Shown here: positions 13,876 to 25,972 of the stretch, one piece after another
Layout: each line of letters starts with the position of its first letter
Numbering within the stretch: position 1 is the first letter of the stretch
Source: Allacma fusca
Lineage: Eukaryota; Arthropoda; Collembola; Symphypleona; Sminthuridae
Direction of reading: 5' to 3'
Assembly: GCA_947179485.1 (NCBI GenBank)
Contig: OX359245.1
Span: forward strand, 68,931,067 to 68,995,066
Length of the DNA stretch: 64,000 nucleotides
Position numbers and translations under genes: made by a program
The notes under the pieces: model-generated
What the model saw: only the letters and a program-made list of their open reading frames with translations
Database searches by the model: none
Told to the model about the DNA's origin: nothing

Positions 13876-14790
13876 ATGCATGCATTAGAATATAAATTGA
13901 CTATGTTTTTTAAAACTCCACTAAGTTAAAAACCTTTTCCTGACTACAGGCTTTAACTCCCCAAGACAACCATTTTTGTACAAGGTTGCAAGTTTAGTAA
14001 TTCTGAAGTTAAATTCTGCTCAAAATTAGTAGGAGTAAAAATAACATAATTTGTTTGGTCCATTCCATTGGCCTTATACAGTCCTCGAAATTGCCTTGAT
14101 TGTGCATGCTTTTTTATTATTATTTGTTATAAACTGTTAATTATTATAAACCTTGCAGATAATATTTCGGCAGAATTTCACCCATTTATTGCCGAAATAA
14201 AGAACATAATTAGTGGATAAAACAAATAAAAGATGGTTTCCTAACTGATTTCAAAAGTAGCTTTTTAAATTTTCGAATACAGAAAATCTTCAAAGTAGCA
14301 CTATTCCATACCTCACATATCACTGCATACAGGATGCTAGGTATACCCGAAATATTTTTAGTACTCATTACTCAGTGTCTGGAAGGAGGGCAAAGAAAAT
14401 AAGAAAGGATCATTCCGCATTTCCCTATCAAGGTAATCCCGTAAACATTAACACCAAACTATTTTTAAAACTCACGCTCATTTAGCAATCTGAAGTAAAC
14501 CAATTCATGATCATCACAAATCCAGTTGAAACTATGCGGTTGAAATAGTCGTAAAATTATCTGGCCAATGGACCAGAAAACCGCCATTACATGCTTGCTA
14601 TGCACAATATTTCGGCTGCTGTGATGCCGGGCATTCGTTGGAACGATAGTACAAGGTAGCAAAATTGGTTTCAGCCTCTACGAAGGTCTTTGAAATGTAA
14701 TTGTCGATAGCTTTTGGATTTAATGGGAAGGCGATTTTCTCTAAATCAGAGCCATTGAGGTGACAGTAAATAAGACCACTTTTTGAACTG
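13876..14790. other. Gene-free stretch
   Basis: No coding exon or repeat boundary recognised. The short reverse frame at 14465-14662 has no supporting feature. Confidence 0.4.
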
Positions 14791-14809
14791 AGCTACACTT
14801 CCAACACTT

Positions 14810-15000
14810 AACAACCAGTTTAGTCGGACTAGACTAGAAATGGCTAGATTTGATTAGACTTTTGACATTTTTTTCGAAAATGAATAGACTAGATGGACTA
14901 GAAAGACACCTGAGAATTTAGACTAGGAGTAGACTATAGACTTGAACTGCTAAAAATTTCTAGGAATAGACTTGGACTTGACTGTAAAAAATTATTAATT
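14810..15000. repeat. GGACTAGACTAGA-rich repeat, left part
   Basis: Dense in GACTAGA and AGACTTG units. Similar motif-rich sequence (AATAGACTTGACTTGAA) resumes at 16535-16640 beyond the GGTAC-rich element. This is probably one element split by a later insertion, but termini were not found. Confidence 0.4.
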
Positions 15001-15514
15001 TTATTCGAGTCCTCCGTTCAAAACCTTGAGTAAAACCATTTCCCGAATACTATACCCTGCGACTACCGCACAACGTTCATGTATCTCGCTCAAATCAATC
15101 ACATGCCAGGAAAAAATACCGCCGTAGTAATTAATGTACAAGTATCGTTTGGGGCCCTTTGGGGTGCCAATTTCAGCATTTTTATAATTTCTAATGTGCG
15201 ACCGTTTCGTATCTCATCATTATGCAATAATCTAATTTGCATTGATTGATTCATCTCATTAATAGGATTATCAATAAAACAAAATCTAGTTTTTGTGTTA
15301 AAATGAGTTCATAAAAACCACAGCGAGAATCTGCGCAGAGTCTGTCCAGAGTTCGGAAGTACTAAAATGACCGCGATTGCAAGATTGATGGCTGGAAGCT
15401 CAAGTAGTTATTAATTTTAGCCGTATTCAATTTTTTGAAAAACATGGTGTAATAGATTATAGGGGAATAAATTGGAGCACATTATTAGAATAATCTTTTT
15501 AAATGGATTCGCAT

Positions 15515-16531
15515 CATCATAAAAAGTACCCGGGTAGGTAAAACAAAGTACCTGGGTAAAGGTAAAAATTCGGGTACTCTTTGGGTACAGGTAATTTTCA
15601 GGAACAGGTAAAAGTTAAAAAAAGGTTTGGGTACAAGTATCTTCATTCAAGTATTAGGTACTTCAAAGAAGGTACAGGTAAAGGTTCAACATTCTGAAGT
15701 ACCCATATTTGGGTACAGGTACAGGTACCACGTTTTAGTACCCATGAACATAGATGGGCGTTTTTCTCTCCCTCTGCCTCTTTGTGTGACAGATGGAATA
15801 TAGCCTACTCGCACTCTCCCTCGTCATCAATCGAGCGACACGTTACTGGTTGTCCTCGTCCTCGCCCTCGTGAGGGGCTACTTTTAAAATACACCCCTCT
15901 CCCTCGCACTCATGAGGGCCCTCGTTATTTTATATTACACCTAAATAACCCCCCTACAATTTCCTACAATACCTGCGCCTTCAAATAACTTTTTCGTGGA
16001 CACTTGGTTAAAATATGACAACTTCAATATGTGTCGACATTCCCCCAGTTCTGAACGTACGGAAGTTTTCTACGTCTCTGGTTAATAAAGATTAGTCACA
16101 AATAGGTTCCATAACCTCAGACCAGTAATATTCAATAGTAGGGTCTGAAAACAGCATTAATCAAATATAAAGCCCAGGTGCCCTTGTTTACAAATGACCA
16201 TGTCACCCGGACATCCTAAAATGAATTTTTTTTCTGGAGTTTAATATGAGAAATTTTAACCTAAACAAGAGGACCTTTTAATTTTAAAAATTAAAACTGG
16301 GATTTTTGTGCAGGGCCATAAACCATGTACTTAAGACGTTATAAAGTTGGTCTTGCCACATAACAATATATGTATGATTTTCGCATAACGATTAAGGTAA
16401 GAGAAGGTCATGAGTGCTTACATGTGTACTCTCCATCACTCTCGCAGTTTGTGAGGGCGAGGACGAGGGAGAGGGCAAGGCATCTCTCAATCCCTCGTGA
16501 GGGTGCCCATGTATGCCCTTGAGGTGCACTA
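15515..16531 (+). mobile_element. Right part of a GGTAC-rich hAT-like element, interrupted by element 3
   Basis: The 15515-15748 part matches the layout of the right half of element 8 (ACCCGGGTAGGT, then TTTGGGTACAGGTA, then an end CATGAA). It is broken at CCCATGAA by hAT-like element 3 and resumes at 16516, ending GGTGCACTA at 16531. Read inward that end is TAGTGCACC, the same terminus class as elements 7 and 8. No left terminus was found, so this is a partial copy. Confidence 0.5.
15749..16515. mobile_element. hAT-like non-autonomous element 3 (GAGGG-rich)
   Basis: Ends CATAGATGGGCG on the left and, read inward from the right, CATACATGGGCACC. The 8-bp flanks CCCATGAA and CCCTTGAG match at 6 of 8 positions, so this is an old target duplication. 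Both ends are rich in GAGGGCGAGG / CCTCGTCCTCGCCC units. It is the same family as element 5 at 26991-27559. It sits inside the GGTAC-rich element. Confidence 0.6.
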
Positions 16532-16534
16532 CTA

Positions 16535-16640
16535 TGAATAGACTTGACTTGAACCGCTAAAAGTGATCTTGAATAGAATAGGACTTGAATAGAGTTTTCC
16601 TTGTTTTATTAACAATAGAATAGACTGGACTCGGGGAGCT
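16535..16640. repeat. AGACTTGAATAG-rich repeat, right part
   Basis: The likely continuation of the GACTAGA-rich repeat at 14810-15000, after the inserted elements. Units read GAATAGACTTG, GAATAGAATAGG and AGAATAGACTGG. Confidence 0.35.
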
Positions 16641-16649
16641 CGTGAACAG

Positions 16650-18530
16650 CCATGGTCAGGACTTCCGTAAATGAGTAAGCCCTCCATTGAAGCTTTGACT
16701 TTGGACATGTGACAAAACATTTTCCTCCAAAACAAATATTTCCGGATGATATAACTGCAAATGTTTTAGTAAATTTATTTATGATTATTCTTTAACATTT
16801 AATTTAATTACTTCCCATCCCAGGTCGGATAACACTCGTTAAAAATGACGTAGTTAAGATGCATTAAGATCCTGCAGGAATATATACAATTACCAGCAGT
16901 AAAGAAAATCGATATGTGGATGGAAATACCACGACGAGATTATTTTATCGGACATATTATCTGTAAAAGAAGTTGAATCATAGTGTCGAAATTTGAGGAG
17001 TTCCAGTTTAGACACAATATTTTCAAGCGACTTCCCTTCATCCTGCTTTTACCAGTCTCAATAGAGATTTTAATTGGAAGAAAATACGGGTAAAAAAGAA
17101 TACAGGTTAAAATAATAACCGCAAAGGTAAAAATCTTAGAAAATAATTGCAGTCAGGACGGTCCAGTTTTGACTTCTCTCTGGGACCAAAGAATGCAGAA
17201 GAAACTGGAATTCTGTTTGATAATGTGCACTGGAAGCATCCCAGTGGTCATTAAATTGGGTAAGCTGATTGTCAGAAGTTCCGTAAATGAGTAAGCCCTC
17301 CATGGTCCATGTGTAAGAACGATATTTTCAAAAAACAATTTGCTCCAAAACAAATATTTCCAGAGTAACTAAACGTGAATGTTGAAGTAAATGTATTAAA
17401 CAATTGATAGTATAAAAATAATTAATTAATTACTTACCAGGCCGGAGGAGTATAGACTTTATTAAAAATAAGTGTAGCTATGTTTCCGTACCGAATCATC
17501 AAGATCCAACTACAATATATATACAATTACAAGTAGCAAATAACATTGGAATAAGGAAGGAGAAACCAGGACGAGCATATTTTGTCTGAAATCATATTTG
17601 TATTGTACAAGACGTTTTGCCCCTTAAAGCATACAGTGTAGAATTTTGATAATTTTAAGTACGACACAGCTAAGTATTTTCCAGCGACTCCCCTGTATCC
17701 TGATTTATTACCAGTTTCAACGGATATTTCTATTTGAAGAAAATATAAGTGAGTAAGAAGATTAAGGATTTTGAAATTAAGGCTAACTTCAGACGTGAGC
17801 ATTTTTCCTGGAGTTCGAAAACAAAACGTACTGCTCAAAACCGTTAGGATTTGTTTGAGAGAGAATTGAATGTCAAAAATACTTGCCTGTGGGACTTTTC
17901 AAAAGTAATTGTTAAATCGACGAAAATCATTTGGTCCGGGTACGATTGTGTAATTTCAGACCACTGACATAAAGACAATAGAGACACTACAAACACGTAC
18001 AACAGACATAAAAATAGTGATTGAACCTGTCACAAAATTTTATTCTTCTTTGTAGCTCAGTCAGAAGACCTCTGACTATGAATAATATTTGTACAAGTAT
18101 TTACGTTTGCCTTCAAAAACATACATTGTATAAATTTGACTAGATTGAGTACGACATAGCTAAATATTTTCCAGCAACTTCCCTGTAGCCTGATTTTACC
18201 AGGTTAAACGAAATTTTAAATTGGAAGAGAGTACAGGAGGGTGAGCAGCTTGACTTTAGATTTCGTGGACATTTTTGCTGGAGTGCAAAAACTACGTGTA
18301 CTAGTCAAAATTATTAGGATTTGTTTGAGGGAGAATTGAATGCACCATATACACACTTGCCTAAGGGACTTTTCAAACGTAATGACTAAATCGACGAGAA
18401 TCATTTGATAAAGTCTGGGTATGATTGTGTAACTTCAGACCCCTAACATAAAGACAATGGAGATACATATGTACACGTGCCAAAGACATAAAAGTAGTGA
18501 TTGAACCGGTTACGAAATTTGATTATACTT
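16650..18530 (-). repeat. Cluster of decayed copies of an unidentified sequence family
   Basis: Several related segments lie in the same orientation. Block 1 (GTAAATGAGTAAGCCCTCCAT, then CAAAACAAATATTTCC, then AATTACCAGCAGTAAAG) occurs at 16665-16970 and 17275-17560, and again at 28675-28990. Block 2 (TTTTCCAGCRACTYCCCTG, then a TTGGAAGA-type segment) occurs at 17025-17080, 17675-17880 and 18165-18400. Reverse-strand translation shows similar peptides such as MEGLLIYG and KSGYRGVAGKYLA, all broken by stops. It could be a worn multi-exon gene family or a transposon. I do not recognise the parent. Confidence 0.45.
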
Positions 18531-18540
18531 GGTGATCAGA

Positions 18541-20220
18541 TATGTGTGACCTCCTGTAGGATTCCCGTAAGTGACGTCCCGTGATGGCCTTGTAACGTCA
18601 CAAAAGTTTCCCCTCAGGTATTTCCGAAATACTGTGTTTAAGACAAAACCGCAGACGCAAATGTGTTCAGTATAAACAGCTTAAATTAGCAATTGTTAAG
18701 CCCCATTCGGGTTACAGGATATCAGGCCTACATTAGCATGGTTAAATGACGATTACTACCGTTTGTGTTGGCCAATTAGGACCAAACAAAATGGAAATCC
18801 ACTTATGGATTAGTCTGTTGTTTTACTGTTTACCACAAATATCCGGCGTGAACTGTTACCGGGTAATACGCACCCGATATCATTGTATTACCCAGGTCCA
18901 ATGTCATGTCATTAGCAGAGCTAAGCAGTATTTGCAAATAAATACAGTATGGGCAAGCAGTGGGCAAGTATTTTGTACTTAATATTTTAAGAGCCAGTAA
19001 GTACACAAGTATTTGGTATTTACTTACTCTCAAATAGCATTTGAAATGTACTTCAAATAAAGTATTTGGCTCAAAATACTTTTCACCTTTATGATTTCTG
19101 AACTTGACATCGTATGTATGATGTGAAATATCTCCGAGAATTCCATTTTAGCATTGGAATAACATAGGTTGGAATAAATCCATGTACTACATCAGTATTC
19201 AGGTTCTCGATTTTACATTTCGTCACTAAAGAGGTAAAATGGTCTACGCGCGCATGCTTTTGTACAGCGCAGACCATTTTTCATCTTCACCAACGATATT
19301 TGAGGTACGTCGAAGACTGACTCGATATAGTTTTCAGTTACTAAATCCTTTTTATAATAATTATTTCGAAAATACATTTCATTACTAGTAAATACAAATT
19401 TCATGTTAATCTACATTATGTACTTCAATAGGAGTCAAAACTATTTAAATTATACGTAAATTGAACTGACCTACAGTTGAACAATTTGTTGCTCACATGG
19501 AGCCTATGAAGTGATTAGTAATCTGAATATGTTTTAAAAGGTTGCTTCTTAAAACTGTTTGTGTTCTAGAAACCGAAAAGAGTGAGCTTTAGGTAGGTAT
19601 TTTAAGGAAAGTATTCTATTTAAAATACAGTATTTTGTATTTGAGTATTTTAAAATACTTTGTATTGTATTTTTTTTTATTTGTATTTAGCAATGTAACC
19701 TAAGGTATTTTACTTTGTATTTTCCATATTTTATTTCCGGTATTTTGTTTTGTATTTTGTCATTGAAGACCAAGTATTTTGCATAGCTCTGGTCATTAGC
19801 ACGAAGATGATCTGACGCCCAACAAGCTTTAAAACATTGCAGCAATTCAATCAATCACGAATTTTTTAATATGTATGAATATCGGGTATTGTGTTACCCG
19901 GTTCCAGTTCCCGCCGGATGTTTGTGTTAACAGTAAAGCAACAGAGTATAAGCCATAACTGGATTTCCATTTTGCTTGGTCCTAATTGGCTAATACAAAT
20001 GGCAGTAATCGTCATGTAACCATGCTAACCTAAGCCTGGTATCCTGTTACCCGAATGGGTCCTAGAAAACAATTTAGGCTCCTGGTATTATATGGAACAC
20101 ATTAGCTGAGTCGATTTTGCCTTAAACACAGTATTTTGGAAATAGCGTGAGGGAACACTTTTGTGACGTCACAAGGCCATCACGTCACTTACGGGAATCC
20201 TACCGGAGGTTACACATGTA
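18541..20220. mobile_element. Foldback-type element with about 350-bp inverted arms, split by hAT-like element 4
   Basis: The left arm (18541-18890) and right arm (about 19875-20220) are reverse complements. Shared blocks include TAGGATTCCCGTAAGTGACG, CCCATTCGGGT, CCAATTAGGACCAA and ACCCGATAT. Without the 876-bp insertion and its duplicated 8 bp, the element is about 790 bp, nearly all hairpin. Arms end near TGTGTGACCTCC and TGTGTAACCTCC. The exact edge and target duplication are unresolved. There is no coding capacity. Confidence 0.7.
18916..19791. mobile_element. hAT-like non-autonomous element 4 (AAAATAC-rich)
   Basis: Flanked by the exact 8-bp duplication GTCATTAG (18908-18915, 19792-19799). 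Inverted ends are CAGAGCTAAGCAGTATTT and, inward from the right, CAGAGCTATGCAAAATAC. The interior is filled with AAAATAC / GTATTTT units near both ends. It belongs to the same family as element 6. It carries the intact site TTAGGTTACATTGC (reverse strand, about 19689-19702) that is occupied by element 7 in the other copy. Confidence 0.8.
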
Positions 20221-20289
20221 TGTTGTTTACCCAGCCAGGCGATTCATAATTCTGAAATAATTTACTATAATTGAACGTTTCTAAAAAAA

Positions 20290-20815
20290 TCAAGATTTGA
20301 GTGAGCTTGAGTGAAATTAAAACATCAATTTATGTAACGAATGAGCTTGAATAATTATGCTGTTTGGAAATTGCATCGAACGTGACTGAACGTGAATGTC
20401 TAGGTATGTTTAAGTGGTCTGAATGGAATTGAATGTGAGAATACGTATTACTGAAATCTGATTTAGTGTATGTGTTCCTAATGCTTCAACTGGTTCAAAC
20501 CAGCAAAGAGCTGAATATTTTCTGCAGATATCCCTGAAAAATCCAAATTTTTAACTCAAAATTGTATTTGAAATCAAAATAAGAATTTTAAATTGAATAT
20601 GCATGTTAAAACTGAATGAATTGACGAGATGGATAATCTGAACGTGAATTAAACTTTATAATTTAACGTTACATTTGAGTGAACGTGACTGAACACAAGA
20701 ATAGCTAACTAATAACACTGAACTGATTGTGAGTATGAGCGAACGCTGCGCGGAGGAAAATAAAATGAACTGATCATGAACTGAACTTTATCCGAAAGTT
20801 GTATTCATGATTTAT
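20290..20815. repeat. GAACTG/GAACGTGAATG-rich dispersed repeat, copy 2
   Basis: Relative of 13299-13875 in the same orientation, with the same order of blocks. It begins directly after the foldback element. Confidence 0.5.
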
Positions 20816-20839
20816 ATCTATGTATAAAATTTCTCTCAG

Positions 20840-21065
20840 TTTGACGCCGTTACTTACTCTTTACTCATAATTTTGTCTCTCATTCTGTCCAGTACTTACT
20901 TTTTACTTACTCAAAGGCTTCATGGTGGCTATCTTGCTACTCCCTCAAAATTTCGGGTCGGAGTATAACACTACCGCTTTACTTATTCGCAAACATAAGC
21001 TGATATTACTTACTCTTTACTTACTTTTGTCTGCATAGTACTCAAGTAATGCTTACTCATTTTCT
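20840..21065. repeat. ACTTACT-rich repeat
   Basis: Iterated TACTTACTCTTTACTTACT-type units. A shorter patch occurs at 27885-27945. This may be another motif-rich transposon like the hAT-like elements, but no ends were found. Confidence 0.35.
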
Positions 21066-21802
21066 AATATAATAAACATCACCCCCATCTTTGGTAGTGT
21101 AGTCAACGACTCAAGTTTAACGAGTTGCATCGGCGCAAGTATTTAAAGGCATTGTTTGTCTGTGGCCTGTGCTATCTGTCTTCGTACGCTATACTAGTAA
21201 AAGCCATGTGCTTCACAAGGGCAAATCGTTTCATAGAGCTAGTTGGGAATTCATCATCAAACAATTATGGTACAAAGCTCCAACCCACTAAAGTTCTCTC
21301 CCAAAGTCAATATTTGGCTATACACGTGGAATTTAACTAATCGCTTGATCAATTTAATACAACATTGTTATTAAATATTGTTCCCGTTGGGAAAAAAAGG
21401 TAATTGGTACGTCATTGCGTCGTAAAAATTTAACGTCAAGAGGTCAGGTGGACGTAAATAGTTGACGTCTAATCGTGGTAAAAATGTCCGCGGCGGAGAC
21501 GTCATTCGGACATTAAAACTAACGTTACGTTAACGACTAAATGTAACCACATTTTGACGTCACCAACCAACGCTTATGTGACAATTGTTCGAAAATGTAG
21601 AGTATATACAAGTTTTTTCTTATTCTAAAGTAAATTGCTTCAAGGAAAGTTATTTTTACGAATTATATTTATTAGAATGTATAAAAATCTGTTGTATCCA
21701 CCAGTACAAACCTATAAAAGTCGATAAATGGCCATATTAATTTCCACACTCAAGAACTAATAATTTTTGCCTTTCATATTTCCTGGAAAATAATTTCTTA
21801 GG

Positions 21803-23600
21803 CTAGTCAACATTGCCGTTTTCTACCAGAGGCAAGGACACAGGTTCCAGTCGAGCTCTAGCATGCTTCAGCCAATATTTTATGGCAGCTTCAATCTCTT
21901 GATCAGTTCCTTTTCCCGATGTGATGATTCGTACAGACACTAAATTTTAAAAAAACATACTGGTTACACAAAATTCTTGAGATACTAGATAAAGTAAACT
22001 GATTATTTACTAATACGTAGGCAGATTTTACAAATTAAGACTTACCTTCTACCAATTTTATAATGGATTTGTAAGACCTGAAGCCCAGCTTGTGAGATTG
22101 TACTTTGTTCCACGCCAGTTAAAATTAATTGCCACTTTATTGGACATAATCCGAACCAGAACTCTTTCAGTGGCCTCCTTAACTGAAGTTCCTCCCACCT
22201 TAGCTACTAATTTAGCCTAAGATAAACGATCCGAATTTGACCCCAAAATTAGTTATTAACGGGCAATGAATAAGTAAATATAAGTAGTTGCGATTAAAAT
22301 TCAACGAAATTAAACAAGAAGTTACAAAATGGTTTGGTATCAACTTACCACTGGACTTATGGATTCAGCACTTTCCAAATACGTATCCAGAACCTTAACT
22401 GATTCAACAGTTTCTACAGGCAGATTTGGAAGGTCATTTGGTGCTTCCTCCGGGCCATTACTTGACACTGCCATCAAGCTACCAACATCAAGGGACAGCT
22501 GATCCACTTTTGCGATTAGTATTTTGACCTTCCTAAGTATTTCGGTTTGAATACCTGTAATAACGTCAAAATTCGCATAAGATGTATAATGAATTAGCAT
22601 TAGAATTATTGAAAATTTTTGGATACATCAATTTTATACTTAAGGGCAAAAATTTTTTAGATACAATCGACTGCAAAACCAAGTCAAAAAATGCTGTAGA
22701 AATTATACATTGTTTAATAATATTTCACCAATATTTTCAAAGTATTTCAAGTATTGTTTGCAAAAGAGTGAAATAAAATATTTTTCAGGATTAGTATATA
22801 ATATTGAAACAAATATAGCAAACGTCTAAAATAGCTAGTAAACTTCGCAAGGAAATAATGATTTCCCCACTGTCCATGTAATTAGCTAAACATATGAAAG
22901 TTTCATGGACACCCAAGAAATAATACCAATGGAAACATTGTTGACACTTTCCAACGATGGCGGAGGCCTGTTTGTGTTGTGGTCATGACTTGAAAAATTT
23001 CCCTGGTCAAGGTATCGGAATTCTCCGGACGCAACTGCAAAACTAGTAGACGGAAGTGCAACATTTGGAGCTGTTGGGAGTGTAACCGACTTTGTATTCT
23101 TTTTCTTTTGAACTGCTGGAGGAGACTCGTGAACTGAACTATTTGATCCTTCGGATGTTGAACTAGCTTCATGAGTAGTCTTTCGTGATTCTTCATCCAT
23201 GGAGGTCTCAATTTCAGAATTGTTAATAAATTTGTCACGCTTCTGCCTCACAAGGTCTAGTTGGTCTAAAGAATGTAACAAGGAAATTTCAATTGCACAC
23301 CTAGCTAAAAATATACGGAAAATAGTACAAACTCATAAAGTATATATATGGGACATATAATTATATACTCTTATAATTTGTCGGTAAAACGGGCTTACCG
23401 GACACAAACTTTACTATGACCGGCTCAGCTTTCCAATTTCGACCGGGTGGTGACGAATTTTTGAATGCTGTAAAATATCCTTTACTACCAGGCCAGAAGC
23501 AAGCTGACTGATCGGACATGAGCCAGTTATAGTGAATAATTTCACACGGAACTGTTCCACCTTTGTGTTTGTCTGCCGGAAACGCCACGAGTGCATACAT
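21803..23600 (-). pseudogene. Transposon accessory gene with a DUF4806-like C-terminus, five exons, one apparent frameshift
   Basis: Lies just downstream of the transposase on the same strand. Exons by splice sites are 23600-23399, 23304 to about 22936, 22554-22349, about 22216-22066 and about 21940-21803. The frame joins cleanly through exons 1-3. Exon 1 starts MYALVAFPADK and contains WLMSDQSACFWPG. Exon 2 is Ser/Thr-rich and low in structure. Exon 3 reads KVKILIAKVDQLSLDVGSL (coiled-coil-like). Exon 4 has AKLVAKVGGTSVKEATERVL and FNWRGTK, after which the homologous reading (SHKLGFRSYKSIIKL) continues one base out of frame around 22101-22112. Exon 5 ends IEAAIKYWLKHARARLE. DUF4806 proteins commonly accompany this transposase type. 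The role is unknown. The frameshift suggests the gene is broken, unless it is a sequencing error. Confidence 0.6.
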
Positions 23601-23650
23601 CTGGCAATTAATAATTATCAGTTAATTATGAGTGTTTTAGCTCATTCACG

Positions 23651-25715
23651 TTAAATTGCAAAATGGCACATAGTAAGTAGCACAAGTAAGCAGAGACTTT
23701 TTCGGGGAACGACTATCAACTTTTTAATATTAGAGTCAAGTTCGAAACTTTCTAAGCCAGAACTGAATGATTTTACTTTTATAATTCCTACTTGAAAGGA
23801 TGACAGTGGGTAATTAAAAACATTAGCACTTTGACTCACACATTGCCCAACTATAAATACTTTTCCGTTTAGACGCAATATATTTTTTATCTTGTACACT
23901 TTCTCACGGTTACTGCAATAACAATTTCTCCGATTAAGAGAAAACGTTGCAGTTGGTGTAATTAGATGCCTAAATTGATCAGCATGCGTGAGCCTTCTTG
24001 GACAAGGTCCAAACGTGTGTTGAATCTTCAATTGGAAACTGTCACTGTGGTGATCATACTGACGTTCAGATTCCTTTTCTTTGATTCTGCGATGCAGCTG
24101 CTGGAGTGGGTGATGGTTTGCTCGGATTGTTCGTTTCAGGTAGCCCAAATACGACTCAAAGGGAAATGAACTGAAACTTTCCAAAGAACCGTGTAATTTT
24201 ACATCATGTGCCAAATGGTATGTACTGTGTACATTAAATACAATCTCGTTCTCCCCATAAAGCTGCAAAAAATGTTGCGTCCATAACTGCAAAAATTCTT
24301 CGGCATAGTTGTATAAATGTTCGTTGAATCCAGCCAATAATCGGGATGCGACACTTAGGAGCAAAACATTTTCGTATATTGGTTTTGCTAATATACCCTG
24401 AAGAATAATAGGTCCGGTATAAAGCAGAAACTGTCGGCACTCCGAAGCTTTCCATTTTCCAAACATTTCTATATCTCTTGGATACCGCTGAAATTCACTT
24501 GGAATAAATGGGGCACACTTTATAAGTCTCTCTGAGATTAGCTTTACCTGATTTGATGCCAATCGCGTCTTTAAGGGTCCTTTTAGCCAAATTCGAATCA
24601 GCCTCTTCACAACACCGATGTAAAGAAGATGCATCGGATCAATTGGTATTTGTGTGATCATTCCAATTCCTAGTTCCTCTAATGGGGATTTCATGGAATC
24701 AAACGGATACGAATGATGGGCTTCAAATTTGCGGCTTGAAAAATTTTGATCAGTTCGTATTTCGGCATCGAATTGAGGGTGTGTTACTTTCCCGTTCCAT
24801 TTTCCTTTTGAATTGCATCGTTCGCAAGCGTAATAGCCTGTGTGTCCCACTGTGCATTTTATAAATGATCTAGCTGGAGCGTCAGCAATAAATATGCACT
24901 TTTGAAGGTCAAAATTTACATGGTCCCTGCAGAATTCAAATCCGCTTAGAGACAGAGATTTCATCTCTCCCGTAAATTGACTTAAGCACTCGGAAATGTT
25001 CCCTGGTTTCGAGGTTCCAACAAATGCTGCAATGACAAACGGAGTTGCATCTTTCGTTTCAATCGCTATTGCTAATATCGGCCTGCAGGATTGATTGGAA
25101 CTATTGTATAAAGGAATGCCGTCAATGTTGATTTTCAGTGAAATGGACCCCGCAAATGTGGTCTTCAATCCTGACATCATTTTTTCTTTAACTCCTGTAG
25201 CAATTCCTCGATAGAAAATATTTCCGGACTGGATTTTGGCTAATGTAGTACATTTTTCCGTTTTTAATAAAGTTTTCGCAGATTTGGGTAGGTGCTGATC
25301 GTGCTCGTTTAAAATTACAAGTAACTTTCCCAGTGCAGTATGAGTAATATTTTCACTAATACTCCAATGACGCAACTGGGATATCAACTTTTCTGAATTT
25401 AATTGACTTTGAGCGATTCCATTATCGTAACTGCCACTTTCACAGATGTCACTTTTCTCTTCGAAATTTTGAATCTCTGATTGTGATGATGAGCTGCAAT
25501 GGGGGTGGGCCACAAACAATTCTCCTCGACTTTCACTTTCGTTGGTGTAACTAAAATTACTCGAATTGCTGGAATTTTGCACTAAAATATTTTCAGTTTG
25601 TGTGTGTTCCTCATTGTCAGTCACTGTACACTCTAAATTCCTCTTTGGTTTTTGTAATGATAATATAAAATCATCAACTTCTTTTGCTACCCTTCGTCTA
25701 ATCTGTTACTCCTGG
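23651..25715 (-). CDS. Transposase of Tnp2/CACTA-like type, N-terminal exon not located
   Basis: Would cut and reinsert the surrounding element. The main exon is open from a stop near 25716 down to 23651. From the candidate splice acceptor TAACAG it reads QIRRRVAKEVDDFILS, with no early in-frame ATG, so a first exon is expected upstream. Visible features are an acidic/Ser-rich N-terminus, the core INIDGIPLYNSS (first candidate acidic residue), then FIADAPARSFI (second). Next come CTVGHTGYYACERC with a C-x2-C zinc knuckle, IPIDPMHLLYIGVVKR, and FPFESYLGYLKR (candidate Glu). The order matches arthropod transposases of the Tnp2-like class (established family knowledge). The C-terminus ends after a second Cys-containing region. 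The exon has no internal stop, so the protein may still be functional. Confidence 0.7.
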
Positions 25716-25972
25716 CTGCACAGGACTTTAAGGAGCATGCGTAACAATAGTTGTGTTTTTACGTTGTTTAAACGTTATCTAGACGCTCAAATTTTTCGTC
25801 ATTTTTTAACGCATTTGTGACGTCAATATGAATATGCATGCTAAACGGAAATAATTCGTCGTCTCTGTGACGTTTATTTACTGTCAATATTAGTCCTAGA
25901 TTTTGCAGTAACGTCAGATTAACTCATCTGACCAAATATTGACGTCTGTTTTACCAAACGCTTCCCATCGGG

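Larger units (their letters stand above)
21383..25972 (-). mobile_element. CACTA/EnSpm-like DNA transposon, apparently full length (4.6 kb)
   Basis: Imperfect inverted ends: CCCGTTGGGAAA at the left, CCCGATGGGAAG read inward from the right, both continuing through GGTAA to ACGTCA. TT flanks both sides (21381-21382, 25973-25974), fitting the 2-bp duplication known for this superfamily. Both subterminal regions are studded with ACGTC/GACGT (for example 21409-21585 and 25818-25945), as is typical of CACTA binding sites. It carries a transposase gene and an accessory gene, both on the minus strand. The ends do not read CACTA itself, so the superfamily call rests mainly on the transposase. Confidence 0.7.

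Noticed and set aside
21125-21340. 71-codon forward frame with a hydrophobic patch
   Set aside because: It starts at TTG, shows no splice partner or polyadenylation signal and no recognisable family.
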